The notes: generated by a model not told the origin, from the letters alone. A stretch of DNA of 64,000 nt from Streptomyces decoyicus (GCF_019880305.1 NZ_CP082301.1:4464001-4528000); one strand, 5' to 3'. Shown: positions 33,812-43,435, numbered from the stretch's first letter. A program made the numbers and translations.

Positions 33812-34225
33812 GTGAATCAGGAAATCGCCGAGCACAAGCTCACGTTCCACGTCCAGCTGTCCGCCACCCGCCGGGGCGCCCGTCTCGCGCGGCTTCTCGC
33901 GACTGAGCAACTCCGGTCCTGGGGGCTGCCGTTCGAAGGCCCGGCTCAGGTCATTGCCGAGCTGGCCGCGAACGCCGCGTCGCACGGCCTCGTGCCGGGC
34001 CGGGACTTCCGCCTCGCCGTTCTGTCCGACGCGGACACGCTCCGTATCGAAGTGACGGATGCCCGCGGTGACCGGCTCCCGGACCCACAGGGCTCAGGCC
34101 TACGGGAATCGGGCCACGGTCTGATCCTGGTCGACGCGCTCGCCGACCGCTGGGGCACCCGACGGGGACCCTTCCCCTGCAAAACGGTCTGGGCGGAATT
34201 CGACCTACCGATGTGGGGCCGATGA
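33812..34225 (+). CDS. ATP-binding anti-sigma-like protein (HATPase)
   Basis: A 137-residue GHKL ATPase domain with N-box VIAELAANAASHG, G1 box VTDARGDRLPDPQ and G2 box ESGHGLILVDALADRWG. It is the third member of the HTH/DUF397/ATPase trio, transcribed away from the regulator. Proteins of this type are thought to bind sigma factors or their antagonists. Confidence 0.9.
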   Translation: MNQEIAEHKLTFHVQLSATRRGARLARLLATEQLRSWGLPFEGPAQVIAELAANAASHGLVPGRDFRLAVLSDADTLRIEVTDARGDRLPDPQGSGLRESGHGLILVDALADRWGTRRGPFPCKTVWAEFDLPMWGR

Positions 34226-34463
34226 GGCGGTCGGCCGCCCGTCAACCGGAGGCCGGAAAACCGGGCTTCGGTGTGCCGCGCGCCGGGGTTTCGGCCTGTA
34301 AAGGACCCCATAACCCCAGGTACAGAAACCGACCCCACCCAGCCCAACCGGCCCTGGGCGCCCCGCCGCCGTCACTCACTCGGGTGATCCACGACCGGAA
34401 GGCTGGCCTCCGCGGCCCCCGCCCATGCACTCTCGGTAACAACAACCCAAACCAACCGCAGAC

Positions 34464-35495
34464 ATGCGACGGCCCCCGGCCGGGACTGGCATCCCGATCG
34501 AGGGCCTGACCAACGAGGAAGAAGCAAGCTTCCTGATGGCTGAGCAGCAGTTTAATGCGCCTGCGCGCGCCCGGTACGACGTTCACCGATCCCCGTCCGG
34601 CGTCCGCAAAGTCACCGAACACCAGGACCCCGGCTACACGATCGTCGGCAATCACCTCACCCAGCACCGATCCCTGTCCGGCCTGGCGATCGGGCTCGCC
34701 GCCTACATCCAGTCGTTGCCCGAGGGCGCGCCGGTCGACGTCCGTACGCTCGCGAAGAGGTTCCCGGAGGGGCGGGGCCGGATCGCCGCCGCCTTACGGG
34801 AGTTGGAGGCGTACGGCTACCTCGAACGGGTCCGGCGGCGCACCGACGACGGGCGGATGGTCACGGTCACGATCTCGTACAACAACCCGGCGGCCACCCG
34901 CGCCCGCCGCGCACGCGAGGACGCCGCGCAGACCAAGCGCCGCACCGCCGCCGAACCGCCGCCCCCTGCCGCTCCGGCCCCGGCCCCGGCCCCATGCCCG
35001 GCCCCGGCCCCGGCTCTTGAGCCTCCGCACGGACGAACGGAGCCCGCACCCCCGCCGCACCGACGTCCGCAGCTCGCGCAACTACCGGAACCCGCCACCC
35101 GCGACCACCACACCTCGGCCGCCGCCCTCCTGGCCAACCTCCGCCGTGACGATCCCCGCCTCCTGCTCTCCGTACGGGATATCCACCGTCTCACCCCGCC
35201 CGTGGCCGCCTGGCTGGAGCGCGGCGCGTCCCCGGACGCCGTACACAGCGCCCTGACCACCGGCCTCCCCCCGACCCTCCGCCACCCGGCAGCACTACTC
35301 GCCCACCGGCTCGCAGAGCTCCTGCCGCCACCTCTCCCGGCGGCAACCCCCTCCACCCCCACGGCCCCACCACCCCCGCTCCAGACCTGCGACGGCTGCG
35401 AGCGTGCCTTCCGCGCCCCTGTCCCGGGCCGCTGCCGCGACTGCCGTCAGCCGGGACGTCAGAGCAAAGAGCAGAGAGGCATGAAGTTGAGCTGA
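34464..35495 (+). CDS. Helix-turn-helix protein with Pro-rich linker and C-terminal zinc motif
   Basis: A 343-residue protein. An N-terminal block FLMAEQQFNAPARARYDVHRSPSG precedes a winged-helix-like domain (residues about 60-140, with FPEGRGRIAAALRELEAYGYLERV). A Pro/Ala-rich linker of about 70 residues follows. Then comes a helical domain (about 210-280) and a four-cysteine zinc ribbon, CDGCERAF...CRDCRQ. As I recall, this is a common Streptomyces family, often in variable regions. Target unknown. Confidence 0.82.
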   Translation: MRRPPAGTGIPIEGLTNEEEASFLMAEQQFNAPARARYDVHRSPSGVRKVTEHQDPGYTIVGNHLTQHRSLSGLAIGLAAYIQSLPEGAPVDVRTLAKRFPEGRGRIAAALRELEAYGYLERVRRRTDDGRMVTVTISYNNPAATRARRAREDAAQTKRRTAAEPPPPAAPAPAPAPCPAPAPALEPPHGRTEPAPPPHRRPQLAQLPEPATRDHHTSAAALLANLRRDDPRLLLSVRDIHRLTPPVAAWLERGASPDAVHSALTTGLPPTLRHPAALLAHRLAELLPPPLPAATPSTPTAPPPPLQTCDGCERAFRAPVPGRCRDCRQPGRQSKEQRGMKLS

Positions 35496-35828
35496 GCGCT
35501 CCGGCCGGCAGGCCGGCGGTTCTTCCTCGACCCAACGCGCTATCGACCAACAGCCGAGTGAACTGCCCACGGTTTAGCGGGAGTTGACAGTACCACCGGC
35601 GCGCTTGGCGACATGCCCGCGTCTACGGATAGTTGGACATCGAGTTATCAGTCAGCCGAAACGCCACCATTGACTGTCACGCGAGAGTTTCACAAAATCA
35701 TCACGCTCAAGATCCGCTAAACGCGGGTTCCGGATACAGCTACCAGCTAGTACTTTCGTTGAGGACCAAGAGGGCGCGGTATCTGACCCATGCCGCCCTG
35801 AATGAAAAGTTGAATCGGGGACAATTCG
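35496..35828. other. AT-richer regulatory region upstream of the peptide cassette
   Basis: About 330 bases, visibly richer in A/T than the surroundings. It contains TTGACA at 35584 and a better promoter candidate at 35670-35698. No protein-coding frame of typical composition is seen. Confidence 0.5.
35670..35698 (+). promoter_or_regulatory. Candidate sigma-70-type promoter of the peptide cassette
   Basis: TTGACT (35670-35675) and CAAAAT (35693-35698) are separated by 17 bases, about 130 bases before the first ORF. Confidence 0.4.
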
Positions 35829-35987
35829 ATGAAGAGTATTTCCTCGGGGGCGATCGGTGGGGCCGGAGCGCTGACCGTCGGCCGCCACGTCAGCGAGGAC
35901 GTGGTCAAGGGCGCCGCGGGCAAGGCCGTCGTTGCCGGGGCCACCGGCTGCCTCTCCTCGCTCTCCTGCGGGCTTAGGGAATTCTGA
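35829..35987 (+). CDS. Gly/Ala-rich 52-residue peptide, bacteriocin-like
   Basis: A 52-residue ORF that starts MKSISSGAIGGAGALTVG and ends in a hydrophobic segment with two cysteines (CLSSLSC). It is rich in Gly, Ala and Val, and carries GxxxG-like spacing and a Gly-Gly pair that could be a leader cleavage site. A GGGGAC ribosome site precedes the ATG. The stop overlaps the start of a 60-residue membrane protein (TGATG), so the two are coupled. The size, composition and partner resemble a class II bacteriocin or another membrane-active peptide with its immunity protein. No processing or export genes are next to it. Confidence 0.55.
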   Translation: MKSISSGAIGGAGALTVGRHVSEDVVKGAAGKAVVAGATGCLSSLSCGLREF

Positions 35988-36169
35988 TGGGCAAGATTGT
36001 ATTTACTGTGCTCTGGGCCGGCGTGGTCATTGCGGTGAACAGCGTGCTGGATGACTTCATCTGGGCTCAGTATCTGTCCACATTCGCGCTGGGCGGAATT
36101 TACGCCTTTACTGTCGACAAGGTGCCGGGACCTCGCGGCAAGAGCCCCCAAGAAGGACAGTCTCTGTAA
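35987..36169 (+). CDS. 60-residue membrane protein, possible immunity partner
   Basis: A 60-residue protein with two hydrophobic segments (residues about 4-20 and about 27-45), separated by a short acidic turn with DDF, and a basic Pro/Gly/Lys-rich tail. Its ATG overlaps the stop of the preceding small peptide. Immunity proteins of small bacteriocins often look like this, but no specific family is recognised; a holin-like or toxin-antitoxin role is also possible. Confidence 0.55.
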   Translation: MGKIVFTVLWAGVVIAVNSVLDDFIWAQYLSTFALGGIYAFTVDKVPGPRGKSPQEGQSL

Positions 36170-36187
36170 CTTTCCCGGCGTCACTCT

Positions 36188-37033
36188 TCAAGTCCCCCGG
36201 CTCACCATCAACCGCCCCACCGCCTGCTCCAATTCGGTGATGCGGTCGGCGAGACGCTTCTTGTCGGAGCCTTTTGCGTCACGCAGGAGGAGTTCCACCT
36301 CGGCGAGCTGGCCGGCGATGTCCGCGAGGCGGGAGGCGTCGGAGGCGGGCGCCGCGGGCTGCGGGGGCGGCTCGGGAGGCGGCGGGGCACCGGGGCCTTC
36401 CGGGGGAAGGGGAGGGTGCTCGGCCGACACCGAGGGCGACATCGTCGGCGACCCCGCGGGCGAGGCCGGCGGCGACGGCGAAGCCGCATCCGTTCCGGCG
36501 GTGATCGTGGCGGTGGTCGCGGCCGTGGGCGTCGTCGTGGGCGTCGTGGTGGCGGGCGACGGCCCCTCGTCCCCAGGGTGGTCTTCCGACGTCAGCAGAC
36601 GCTTCAACTGCTCCGCCTGGGCGGCCAGTTGACGGTTCTTGCGATGGAGGTCGAGGAAGACGTTCACCTTGGTGCGCAGCAGCCAGGGATCGAAGGGCTT
36701 GATGAGGAAGTCGGCGGCGCCGACCGTGTAGCCGCGGTAGGCGTAGTTCGGGTCGACCGAGGCGCCGGTGAGGAGAATGATCGGGACGTCTTTCGTCTGG
36801 TCCAGGCCCTTGATGTTGGCGGCGGTCTCGAAACCGTTCATGCCCGGCATCAGCACATCGATGAGAACGACCGCGAACTCCTCGCGCAGCATGGCCTTGA
36901 GGGCCTCTTCGCCGGAGCGCGCGCGGACCACTTTCTGGCTGAGGGAGCTCAGTACGGCTTCCAGTGCGACGAGGTTCTCCTCCATGTCGTCGACGATGAG
37001 GATGCCGGCTGAGGTGTCCGGTGCGGTCGTCAT
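36188..37033 (-). CDS. osaB: Response regulator without DNA-binding domain, OsaB-like
   Basis: A 281-residue protein. The N-terminal receiver domain (1-125) has the acidic pair ILIVDD, phospho-acceptor Asp59 (VVLIDVLMPG), Thr89 and Lys112 (FLIKPFD). A Pro/Thr/Ser-rich linker leads to a C-terminal helical coiled-coil (about 235-278, DIAGQLAEVELLLRDAKG). There is no DNA-binding domain. It overlaps the hybrid-kinase gene by ATGA. Gene order and architecture match the osmoadaptation regulator OsaB of S. coelicolor as I recall it. Confidence 0.75.
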   Translation of the reverse strand: MTTAPDTSAGILIVDDMEENLVALEAVLSSLSQKVVRARSGEEALKAMLREEFAVVLIDVLMPGMNGFETAANIKGLDQTKDVPIILLTGASVDPNYAYRGYTVGAADFLIKPFDPWLLRTKVNVFLDLHRKNRQLAAQAEQLKRLLTSEDHPGDEGPSPATTTPTTTPTAATTATITAGTDAASPSPPASPAGSPTMSPSVSAEHPPLPPEGPGAPPPPEPPPQPAAPASDASRLADIAGQLAEVELLLRDAKGSDKKRLADRITELEQAVGRLMVSRGT

Positions 37034-40000
37034 GACGGCTCCCCCGTCGGTCGCTGGTCGGCCTGGTCTGCACTCTCGCCGTCGTCGGCGCTCCGGGGGC
37101 TGTCGGGACTCCCGGCGGTCTCTGCGGTGTCACAGCTCTCCGGGTTGGCGGGGTTCTCCGGGCTCTCCGGGCTGTCGGGATCAGGGGCCGGGGCCATACC
37201 GCAGTTCTCCGGGTCCAGCAGGCCGCAGATCACGGTCAGCAGCCGGTCCACGTCCACCGGTTTGGGGATGTAGTCGTTGGCACCGCTCTCGATCGCCTTT
37301 TCGCGGTCGCCCGGCATGGCCTTCGCGGTGAGCGCGATGACCGGCAGGTCCGCGAATCTGGGCGCTTGTCGGATCGCCTTGATCATCTCGTAACCATCCA
37401 TTTCGGGCATCATGATGTCCATCAGCACCAGCGAGACGTCCGGCGTCCGGTCGAGGACCTCCAGGCCCTCGCGGCCGTTCTCGGCGTACTTGACGCGGAT
37501 GCCGACCCGGCCCAGTACATGCGTGAGCGCGAAGACATTGCGGATGTCGTCGTCGACGATGAGGATGCGGCGGTTGACCAGCACCTCGCCGGGGCGTCCG
37601 CTGAGCCAGTCCTTGAGGCGGGTGGTCTCGGGCCAGGTGACATCGCTGCCGTCGGGGGAGTGGGTTCCCAGGTGCGGGGTCTGCTCCTGCTCCGTCTTGG
37701 CGGGGAAGACGTCACCGGAGGCTGAGCTCGGCGAGGCCGAGGTGCTCGCGGGGCTGGGCGCGGCCGTGAGCTGTTCGGCCAGGACGGGGCGCGCGGGGCC
37801 GGCCTGTGCGGTGATGTCCGCGGGGCGGGTCGCGGCGGTGGGGCTCGGCGCGGGGAAGGGCCCGGTGTAGCGCGCGGGCACATACAGGGTGAAGGTCGAG
37901 CCGACGCCCGGCTCGCTCTCGGCGATGATCCGGCCGCCGAGCAGCGAGGCCATGTCGCGGCTGATGGAGAGGCCGAGACCGGTGCCGCCGTATTTGCGGT
38001 TGGTGGTGCCGTCGGACTGCTGGAACGCCTCGAAGATGCCGTCGAGTTTCTCCGGTGAGATGCCGATTCCGGTGTCCTTCACGGAGAGCGCGATGACGTC
38101 GTCCGCGGTGCGCAGGGACTCCTCCTCGAATTCCGTGCCCGGTACGCGCTGGACGATGAGTTCCACGCTGCCGGAGGAGGTGAACTTCACGGCGTTGGAC
38201 AGGAGGTTGCGGAGGATCTGCTGGAGGCGCTGTTCGTCGGAGAAGAGCTCCTTGGGGACGTTCTCGCCGACCCTGACGTCGAAGGTCAGGCCGCGGTCGA
38301 CGGTGAGCGGCTTGAAGGTGGCGCGGACGTAGTCGAGCAGTTTGATCAGCGGCAGGGTCTTGGGGTGGACGTCCATCCGGCCGGCCTCGATCTTCGACAG
38401 ATCGAGGATGTCGTTGATGAGCTGGAGCAGGTCGGAGCCCGCGCGGTGGATGGTGACGGCGAACTCCACCTCCTGGGAGGAGAGCCGGCCGTCGGGGTTG
38501 TCGGCGAGGAGCCGGGAGAGCACCAGCAGGGAGTTCAGCGGGGTGCGCAGCTCATGCGACATGTTCGCCAGGAACTCCGACTTGTACTGGGAGGAGGTGG
38601 CGAGCAGGGCCGCCTTCTCCTCCAGCTCGGCATTCGTCAGCTGGAGCTCGTCGGAGCGCTGGCGGAGCTCGGCGGTCAGCCGCTGGGATTCCGAAAGCAG
38701 CGATTCCGTACGGGAGTTGGCGATGATGGTGTTGATCGAGACGCCGATGGTGTTCACGAACTGGTCGATGAAGGCGAGGTGGACCTCGCTGAACCGGCTG
38801 AAGGAGGCCAGCTCGATCACGCCGAGCACCTGGTCCTCGAAGAGGATCGGGAGGATGACGATGCTGGCCGGGGCCGCGGCACCGAGTCCGGAGCTGATGG
38901 TGATGTAGTCGGGCGGTACGGCCTCGACGACGATGCGCTTCTTCTCCATGGCGGCCTGGGTGATCAGGCCCCAGCCGGGGGTGCCCAGGCGCAGCCGCGG
39001 CAGGGAGCGGCGGCCCTCGGGCTGGCCGGTGCCGTAACCGGCGATCAGCTCCAGGCCCTCGCCGGGTTCGGCGCCCGCCTCGGCCAGGAAGAACGCGCCG
39101 AACTGCGCATTCACCAGCGGGGTCAGCTCGCGCAGGATCAGGTCGGCGACCTCGACCAGGTCGCGGTGGCCCTGCATCAGGCTGGCGATACGGGCGAGGT
39201 TGGACTCCAGCCAGTCCTTGGCGCGGGTGGTCTCGCGGAGATTGGCGACCATGAGGTTGATGTTGTTCTTCAGGGCGGCGACCTCACCCTGGGCCTCCAC
39301 GGAGATGGAGCCCGACATATCGCCCTGGGTGACGGCGCTGGCCACCTCGGCGATCGCGCGGACCTGCGTCGTCAGGTTCAGCGCCAGCTCGTTGACGCTG
39401 GTCGTCAGCCGCTTCCAGGTGCCGTAGACGCCCTCGACCCGGGCCTGGCCGCCGAGCTGGCCCTCGCTGCCGACCTCGCGGGCCACCCGGGTCACCTCGG
39501 AGGAGAACGAGGACAGGGTGTCGACCATCGTGTTGATCGTCGTCTTCAGTTCCAGGATCTCGCCGCGGGCGTCCACATCGATCTTCTTGGACAGGTCGCC
39601 CTTCGCGACGGCGGTCGCGACCTGGGCGATGTTGCGGACCTGGGACGTCAGGTTGTCGGCCATGGAGTTGACGTTGTCGGTGAGGTTCTTCCAGACGCCG
39701 GAGACGCCATGGACCTGGGCCCGGCCGCCCAGCCGGCCTTCGGTGCCGACCTCGCGGGCCACCCGGGTGACCTCGTCCGCGAACGCCCGCAGCTGCTGGA
39801 CCATCGTGTTGACCGTGTCCTTCAGCTCCAGGATCTCGCCCCGTGCGTCCACATCGATCTTCTTGGACAGATCGCCGTTGGCGACGGCCGTGGTGACCTG
39901 GGCGATGTTGCGGACCTGCGAGGTCAGGTTCAGCGCCATGAAGTTGACGTTGTCGGTGAGGTCCTTCCAGACCCCGGAGACGTCCCTGACCTGCGCCTGA

Positions 40001-41445
40001 CCGCCCAGGTTTCCTTCGGTGCCGACCTCGCGGGCGACGCGGGTGACCTCGTCGGCGAAGGCGGAGAGCTGGTCGACCATGGTGTTGATCGTGGTCTTCA
40101 GCTCCAGGATCTCGCCCTTCGCCTCCACGGTGATCGTCTTGCCGAGGTCGCCCTCCGCGACGGCGGTGGCGACCAGTGCGATGTTGCGGACCTGCGACGT
40201 CAGGTTGTCCGCCATGAAGTTGACGCTTTCGGTGAGGTCCCGCCAGACCCCGGAGACGCCCCTGACCTGCGCTCGGCCGCCCAGCCGGCCTTCGGTGCCG
40301 ACCTCGCGGGCGACGCGGGTGACCTCGTCGGCGAAGGCGGAGAGCTGGTCGACCATGGTGTTGATCGTCGACTTCAGCTCCAGGATCTCGCCCCGTGCGT
40401 CCACGGTGATCTTCTGGCTCAGGTCGCCGTTGGCGACGGCCGTGGTGACCTGGGCGATGTTGCGGACCTGCCAGGTCAGGTTGGACGCCATGAAGTTGAC
40501 GTTGTCGGTGAGGTCCTTCCAGACCCCGGAGACGCCCCTGACCTGCGCGCGGCCGCCCAGCTGGCCCTCCGTGCCGACCTCGCGGGCGACGCGGGTGACC
40601 TCGTCGGCGAACGCCCGCAGCTGGTCCACCATCTTGTTGACGGTGAGCTTCAGCTCCAGCAGCTCGCCGGTGGCCTCGACCGTCACCTGCTGGGTCAGGT
40701 CGCCGGTGGCCACCGCGGTCGTGACCACGGCGATGTCCCTGACCTGCGCGGTCAGCCGTGACGCCATGGTGTTGACCGCCTCGGTCACATGGAGCCAGTC
40801 GCCGGAGAGCCCCTGGACCTTGGCCCGGCCGCCGAGCCGCCCTTCGGTGCCGACCTCACGGGCGACCCGGGTGACCTCGCCGGTGAACAGCGACAGCTGG
40901 TCGACCATGCGGTTCACCCCGCTGCCCAGCCGGCGCAGATCGCCGCGGAGCTGGCGGTTGCCGTCGTGCAGATCGACCCGCTGGGTCAGGTCGCCGTCGG
41001 CCACCGCGTCCAGCACCCGGGTGGCCTTGGCGAGCGGGACCACCAGCGCTTCGAGGACCGTGTTGGCCGCCTCGATGTTCGTCGTCCAGGTCCCCTGGCC
41101 GGGGCTCGCGGTGATCCGCTCGTCCAGCCGGCCCTGCCGGATGATCTCGCTGCGTACGCGCTGGAGCTCGGAGGCCAGATGGGCGTTGCGGGCGACGACC
41201 TGGTTGAAGACGCCGGTCATGTCGGCCAGCACGCCATCGGTGGAGGTGCTGTCCTGCGGGATCTCCACGCGTGCGGTGAAATCACCGTCGCGCAGCGCGT
41301 TCATCGCCGCGAGCAACGGCCGTAGCTCACCGGTCCGCACCCACTGTCCGTCGTGCCGGGAGCCGCCGGGCTGCGGGGGCTCGGCGGGCTCGGGAGGCTC
41401 TGGGGGCGGAGAAGCAGGCTCGGGCCGGGACGGGTCGAGCGCCAT
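37030..41445 (-). CDS. osaA: HAMP-array hybrid histidine kinase, OsaA-like
   Basis: A 1471-residue cytoplasmic-looking kinase with no transmembrane segment. Residues about 60-800 are an array of HAMP-like domains, including six copies of a 92-residue unit containing EVTRVAREVGTEG.LGG.A.V. A GAF domain follows (about 830-990), then the dimerisation domain with phospho-His in NMSHELRTPLNSLL and the ATPase with the N-box LLSNAVKFTS and GGTGLGLSIS. A C-terminal receiver domain has ILIVDDD and LVLMDIMMPEMDG. The ATG start is preceded by GGGGGGATGG. It is the first gene of an osaAB-like operon and probably senses osmotic stress. Confidence 0.8.
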   Translation of the reverse strand: MALDPSRPEPASPPPEPPEPAEPPQPGGSRHDGQWVRTGELRPLLAAMNALRDGDFTARVEIPQDSTSTDGVLADMTGVFNQVVARNAHLASELQRVRSEIIRQGRLDERITASPGQGTWTTNIEAANTVLEALVVPLAKATRVLDAVADGDLTQRVDLHDGNRQLRGDLRRLGSGVNRMVDQLSLFTGEVTRVAREVGTEGRLGGRAKVQGLSGDWLHVTEAVNTMASRLTAQVRDIAVVTTAVATGDLTQQVTVEATGELLELKLTVNKMVDQLRAFADEVTRVAREVGTEGQLGGRAQVRGVSGVWKDLTDNVNFMASNLTWQVRNIAQVTTAVANGDLSQKITVDARGEILELKSTINTMVDQLSAFADEVTRVAREVGTEGRLGGRAQVRGVSGVWRDLTESVNFMADNLTSQVRNIALVATAVAEGDLGKTITVEAKGEILELKTTINTMVDQLSAFADEVTRVAREVGTEGNLGGQAQVRDVSGVWKDLTDNVNFMALNLTSQVRNIAQVTTAVANGDLSKKIDVDARGEILELKDTVNTMVQQLRAFADEVTRVAREVGTEGRLGGRAQVHGVSGVWKNLTDNVNSMADNLTSQVRNIAQVATAVAKGDLSKKIDVDARGEILELKTTINTMVDTLSSFSSEVTRVAREVGSEGQLGGQARVEGVYGTWKRLTTSVNELALNLTTQVRAIAEVASAVTQGDMSGSISVEAQGEVAALKNNINLMVANLRETTRAKDWLESNLARIASLMQGHRDLVEVADLILRELTPLVNAQFGAFFLAEAGAEPGEGLELIAGYGTGQPEGRRSLPRLRLGTPGWGLITQAAMEKKRIVVEAVPPDYITISSGLGAAAPASIVILPILFEDQVLGVIELASFSRFSEVHLAFIDQFVNTIGVSINTIIANSRTESLLSESQRLTAELRQRSDELQLTNAELEEKAALLATSSQYKSEFLANMSHELRTPLNSLLVLSRLLADNPDGRLSSQEVEFAVTIHRAGSDLLQLINDILDLSKIEAGRMDVHPKTLPLIKLLDYVRATFKPLTVDRGLTFDVRVGENVPKELFSDEQRLQQILRNLLSNAVKFTSSGSVELIVQRVPGTEFEEESLRTADDVIALSVKDTGIGISPEKLDGIFEAFQQSDGTTNRKYGGTGLGLSISRDMASLLGGRIIAESEPGVGSTFTLYVPARYTGPFPAPSPTAATRPADITAQAGPARPVLAEQLTAAPSPASTSASPSSASGDVFPAKTEQEQTPHLGTHSPDGSDVTWPETTRLKDWLSGRPGEVLVNRRILIVDDDIRNVFALTHVLGRVGIRVKYAENGREGLEVLDRTPDVSLVLMDIMMPEMDGYEMIKAIRQAPRFADLPVIALTAKAMPGDREKAIESGANDYIPKPVDVDRLLTVICGLLDPENCGMAPAPDPDSPESPENPANPESCDTAETAGSPDSPRSADDGESADQADQRPTGEPS
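39270..40980 (-). repeat. 276-bp coding repeats of the HAMP array
   Basis: Six tandem 276-base units inside the hybrid-kinase gene, with strong nucleotide identity between neighbouring units. They are therefore prone to recombination and copy-number change. Confidence 0.85.
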
Positions 41446-41566
41446 GGCACACCATCCCCCCAGTGATCGATGTGGAGAAACCGGTCGGGCAGAGATCCAT
41501 TTGGGCAGATATGACATAGTATAAAGCGCTTGTAATTAGTTTTTCCCGGCACTTTCAGGGGGCGCA

Positions 41567-43435
41567 GTGGTACCGCTGTCCTCCCCGTCCGCGACGGAAT
41601 GCGTGTCCCGGAAAGGCTTGCCCGCGAACCAGCTCGCGGCCGCCGGCGCACGTAAATTCGTGCGCGCGCTGCTCATCGAACGGGCGGGTGCCCCACCCGC
41701 CACGGCCGGGCCCGGTGCGGCCGCGATCAGCTCGGAGCTGATCAGCGACGCCGTCCTGCTCACCAGCGAGCTGGTCACCAATGCCGTGATGTACGCCGGT
41801 ACCGATATCGATGTGACCTGCCGCCTGGAGCACGACCGGCCGCCCGCCGAGGGCGACGGGGAGCGCCGCCCGGCCAAGGTGGGAGTGGTGCTGGAGGTCT
41901 CCGACCGCCATCCCGCCCGGCGCGTCCGCGGCGGGGTGGATGCCCGCACCGGAGAGCCGGGGTACGGACTCCAGCTGGTGAGCGCGCTGGCGGAGTCCTG
42001 GGGCGTGACCTACCGCCGGGCCGTGAAGACCGTGTGGTTCCGTCTGGAGGCCACCGAGGGGGAGCCCGGACGCATCAGTGCCGTGCCCAGGGCCGAGGCG
42101 CGCGCCCCCGAGCCTCCCGTTCGTTCGGCCCACCCCCACCCCGTGGCCCCGCGCGGCCGCCCGCACAGGTTCGCCGCCGAATGGGCCGACCGCGGCGGCC
42201 CGTCCTTCCTCGCCGAGACCAGCGAACTGCTGGCCGGGCAGCTCGACCAGGACATGGTCACCGCGCTCGCCGCCCAGCTGCTGGTGCCCCGGCTCGCCGA
42301 CTGGTGCGCCATCTGGCTGAGCACCGAGGGCGGCGGGGTGCAGCTCTCCCGGGTCTGGCATGTCGACGAGCGGCGGATCACCCCCCTCCGGGCCGAACTG
42401 GAACGGGACCCGCCGGCCGACATCGTCAGCACCGCCGGCACCCCCTGGCCCTGGCCGGACTGCGCCGGTGCGGCTCCCTCGGGCGGCTCCGCGCTCGCCT
42501 TCCCGCTGATCGCCCGGGACGCCGAGCAGGGCATGCTGCTGCTCGGGCGGGCCGGGCACCTCCAGATGACCGACACCGTGGTGCGGATGGTCGAGGACGT
42601 GGCACGCCGGGTCGCGCAGGCCGTGTACACCGCCCGTCAGTACACCCGGCAGACCACGATCAGCCTGGCGCTCCAGCGAAGGCAGCTGCCCGCGACGCTC
42701 GCCAGCATCCCCAGCGTCGACACCGCGATCGTCTACGAGCCGCACGGCGAGGGGCAGACCGTCGGCGGCGACTTCTACGACGTCTTTCCGATGGGCGACC
42801 GCCGCTGGTGCTTCCTGCTCGGGGACGTACAGGGCAAGGACCCGGAGGCGATGTCCGTGACCGGCCTGGCCCGCCATCTGGTGCGGCTGCTGGCCCGGGA
42901 GGGGCATGGCGTCGAGTCGGTGCTCGGCAGGCTGAATCTGGCCATGGCCGAGGAGAGCGCGGAGGCGGTGGAGCTGGGCGGCGAACAGGCCGCCTCCCGC
43001 TTCCTGAGCCTGCTGTACGGCGAGCTGGAGGTCGCTCCGGGCGTACCCGGAGCCCGCTGCACGGTCGCCACCGCCGGCCATCCGCCGCCGCTGCACATGT
43101 TCGTCGACGGCGCCGTGGAGGCGGCCTCCGACCCCCAGATGCTGCTCGGCATCGACGGGGGCACCGAATTCCACGCCAGCACCTTCCACCTCGCACCGGG
43201 CGAGACGCTGCTGTGCGTGACCGACGGGGTCACCGAACGCCGTTGCGGCAACTGGCAGTTGGACGACAACGACGGTCTGATCGAGGTGATGCGGGACGGC
43301 ATGGGGCTGGGCGCCAAGGCCCTCGCCGAGCACGTACGCCGCGCCGCACACGACTTCGGCACCGGCCCGGTCGAGGACGATCTGTCGGTGCTGGTGCTCC
43401 AGGCGGTGACCCCGGCGGCCGAACGGCGCCCGTGA
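41567..43435 (+). CDS. osaC: RsbW-like/GAF/PP2C multidomain regulator, OsaC-like
   Basis: A 622-residue protein. Residues about 1-165 are an anti-sigma-type HATPase (N-box SELVTNAVMYAG, G2-like GYGLQLVSALAESWG). Residues about 190-370 are a GAF-like sensor. Residues about 380-620 are a SpoIIE/PP2C phosphatase (VGGDFYDVFPMGDRRWCFLL, TAGHPPPLHMF, LLCVTDGVTERR). It starts at GTG 41567, 121 bases from the divergent osaA-like gene. In S. coelicolor, OsaC modulates SigB after osmotic stress; the location and domain set make the same role likely, although I recall PAS domains there that I do not see here. Confidence 0.75.
   Translation: MVPLSSPSATECVSRKGLPANQLAAAGARKFVRALLIERAGAPPATAGPGAAAISSELISDAVLLTSELVTNAVMYAGTDIDVTCRLEHDRPPAEGDGERRPAKVGVVLEVSDRHPARRVRGGVDARTGEPGYGLQLVSALAESWGVTYRRAVKTVWFRLEATEGEPGRISAVPRAEARAPEPPVRSAHPHPVAPRGRPHRFAAEWADRGGPSFLAETSELLAGQLDQDMVTALAAQLLVPRLADWCAIWLSTEGGGVQLSRVWHVDERRITPLRAELERDPPADIVSTAGTPWPWPDCAGAAPSGGSALAFPLIARDAEQGMLLLGRAGHLQMTDTVVRMVEDVARRVAQAVYTARQYTRQTTISLALQRRQLPATLASIPSVDTAIVYEPHGEGQTVGGDFYDVFPMGDRRWCFLLGDVQGKDPEAMSVTGLARHLVRLLAREGHGVESVLGRLNLAMAEESAEAVELGGEQAASRFLSLLYGELEVAPGVPGARCTVATAGHPPPLHMFVDGAVEAASDPQMLLGIDGGTEFHASTFHLAPGETLLCVTDGVTERRCGNWQLDDNDGLIEVMRDGMGLGAKALAEHVRRAAHDFGTGPVEDDLSVLVLQAVTPAAERRP

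Noticed and set aside
38365..40761. A 798-codon plus-strand open frame with repeats
   Set aside because: Its repeats are the reverse complement of the HAMP array of the hybrid kinase.
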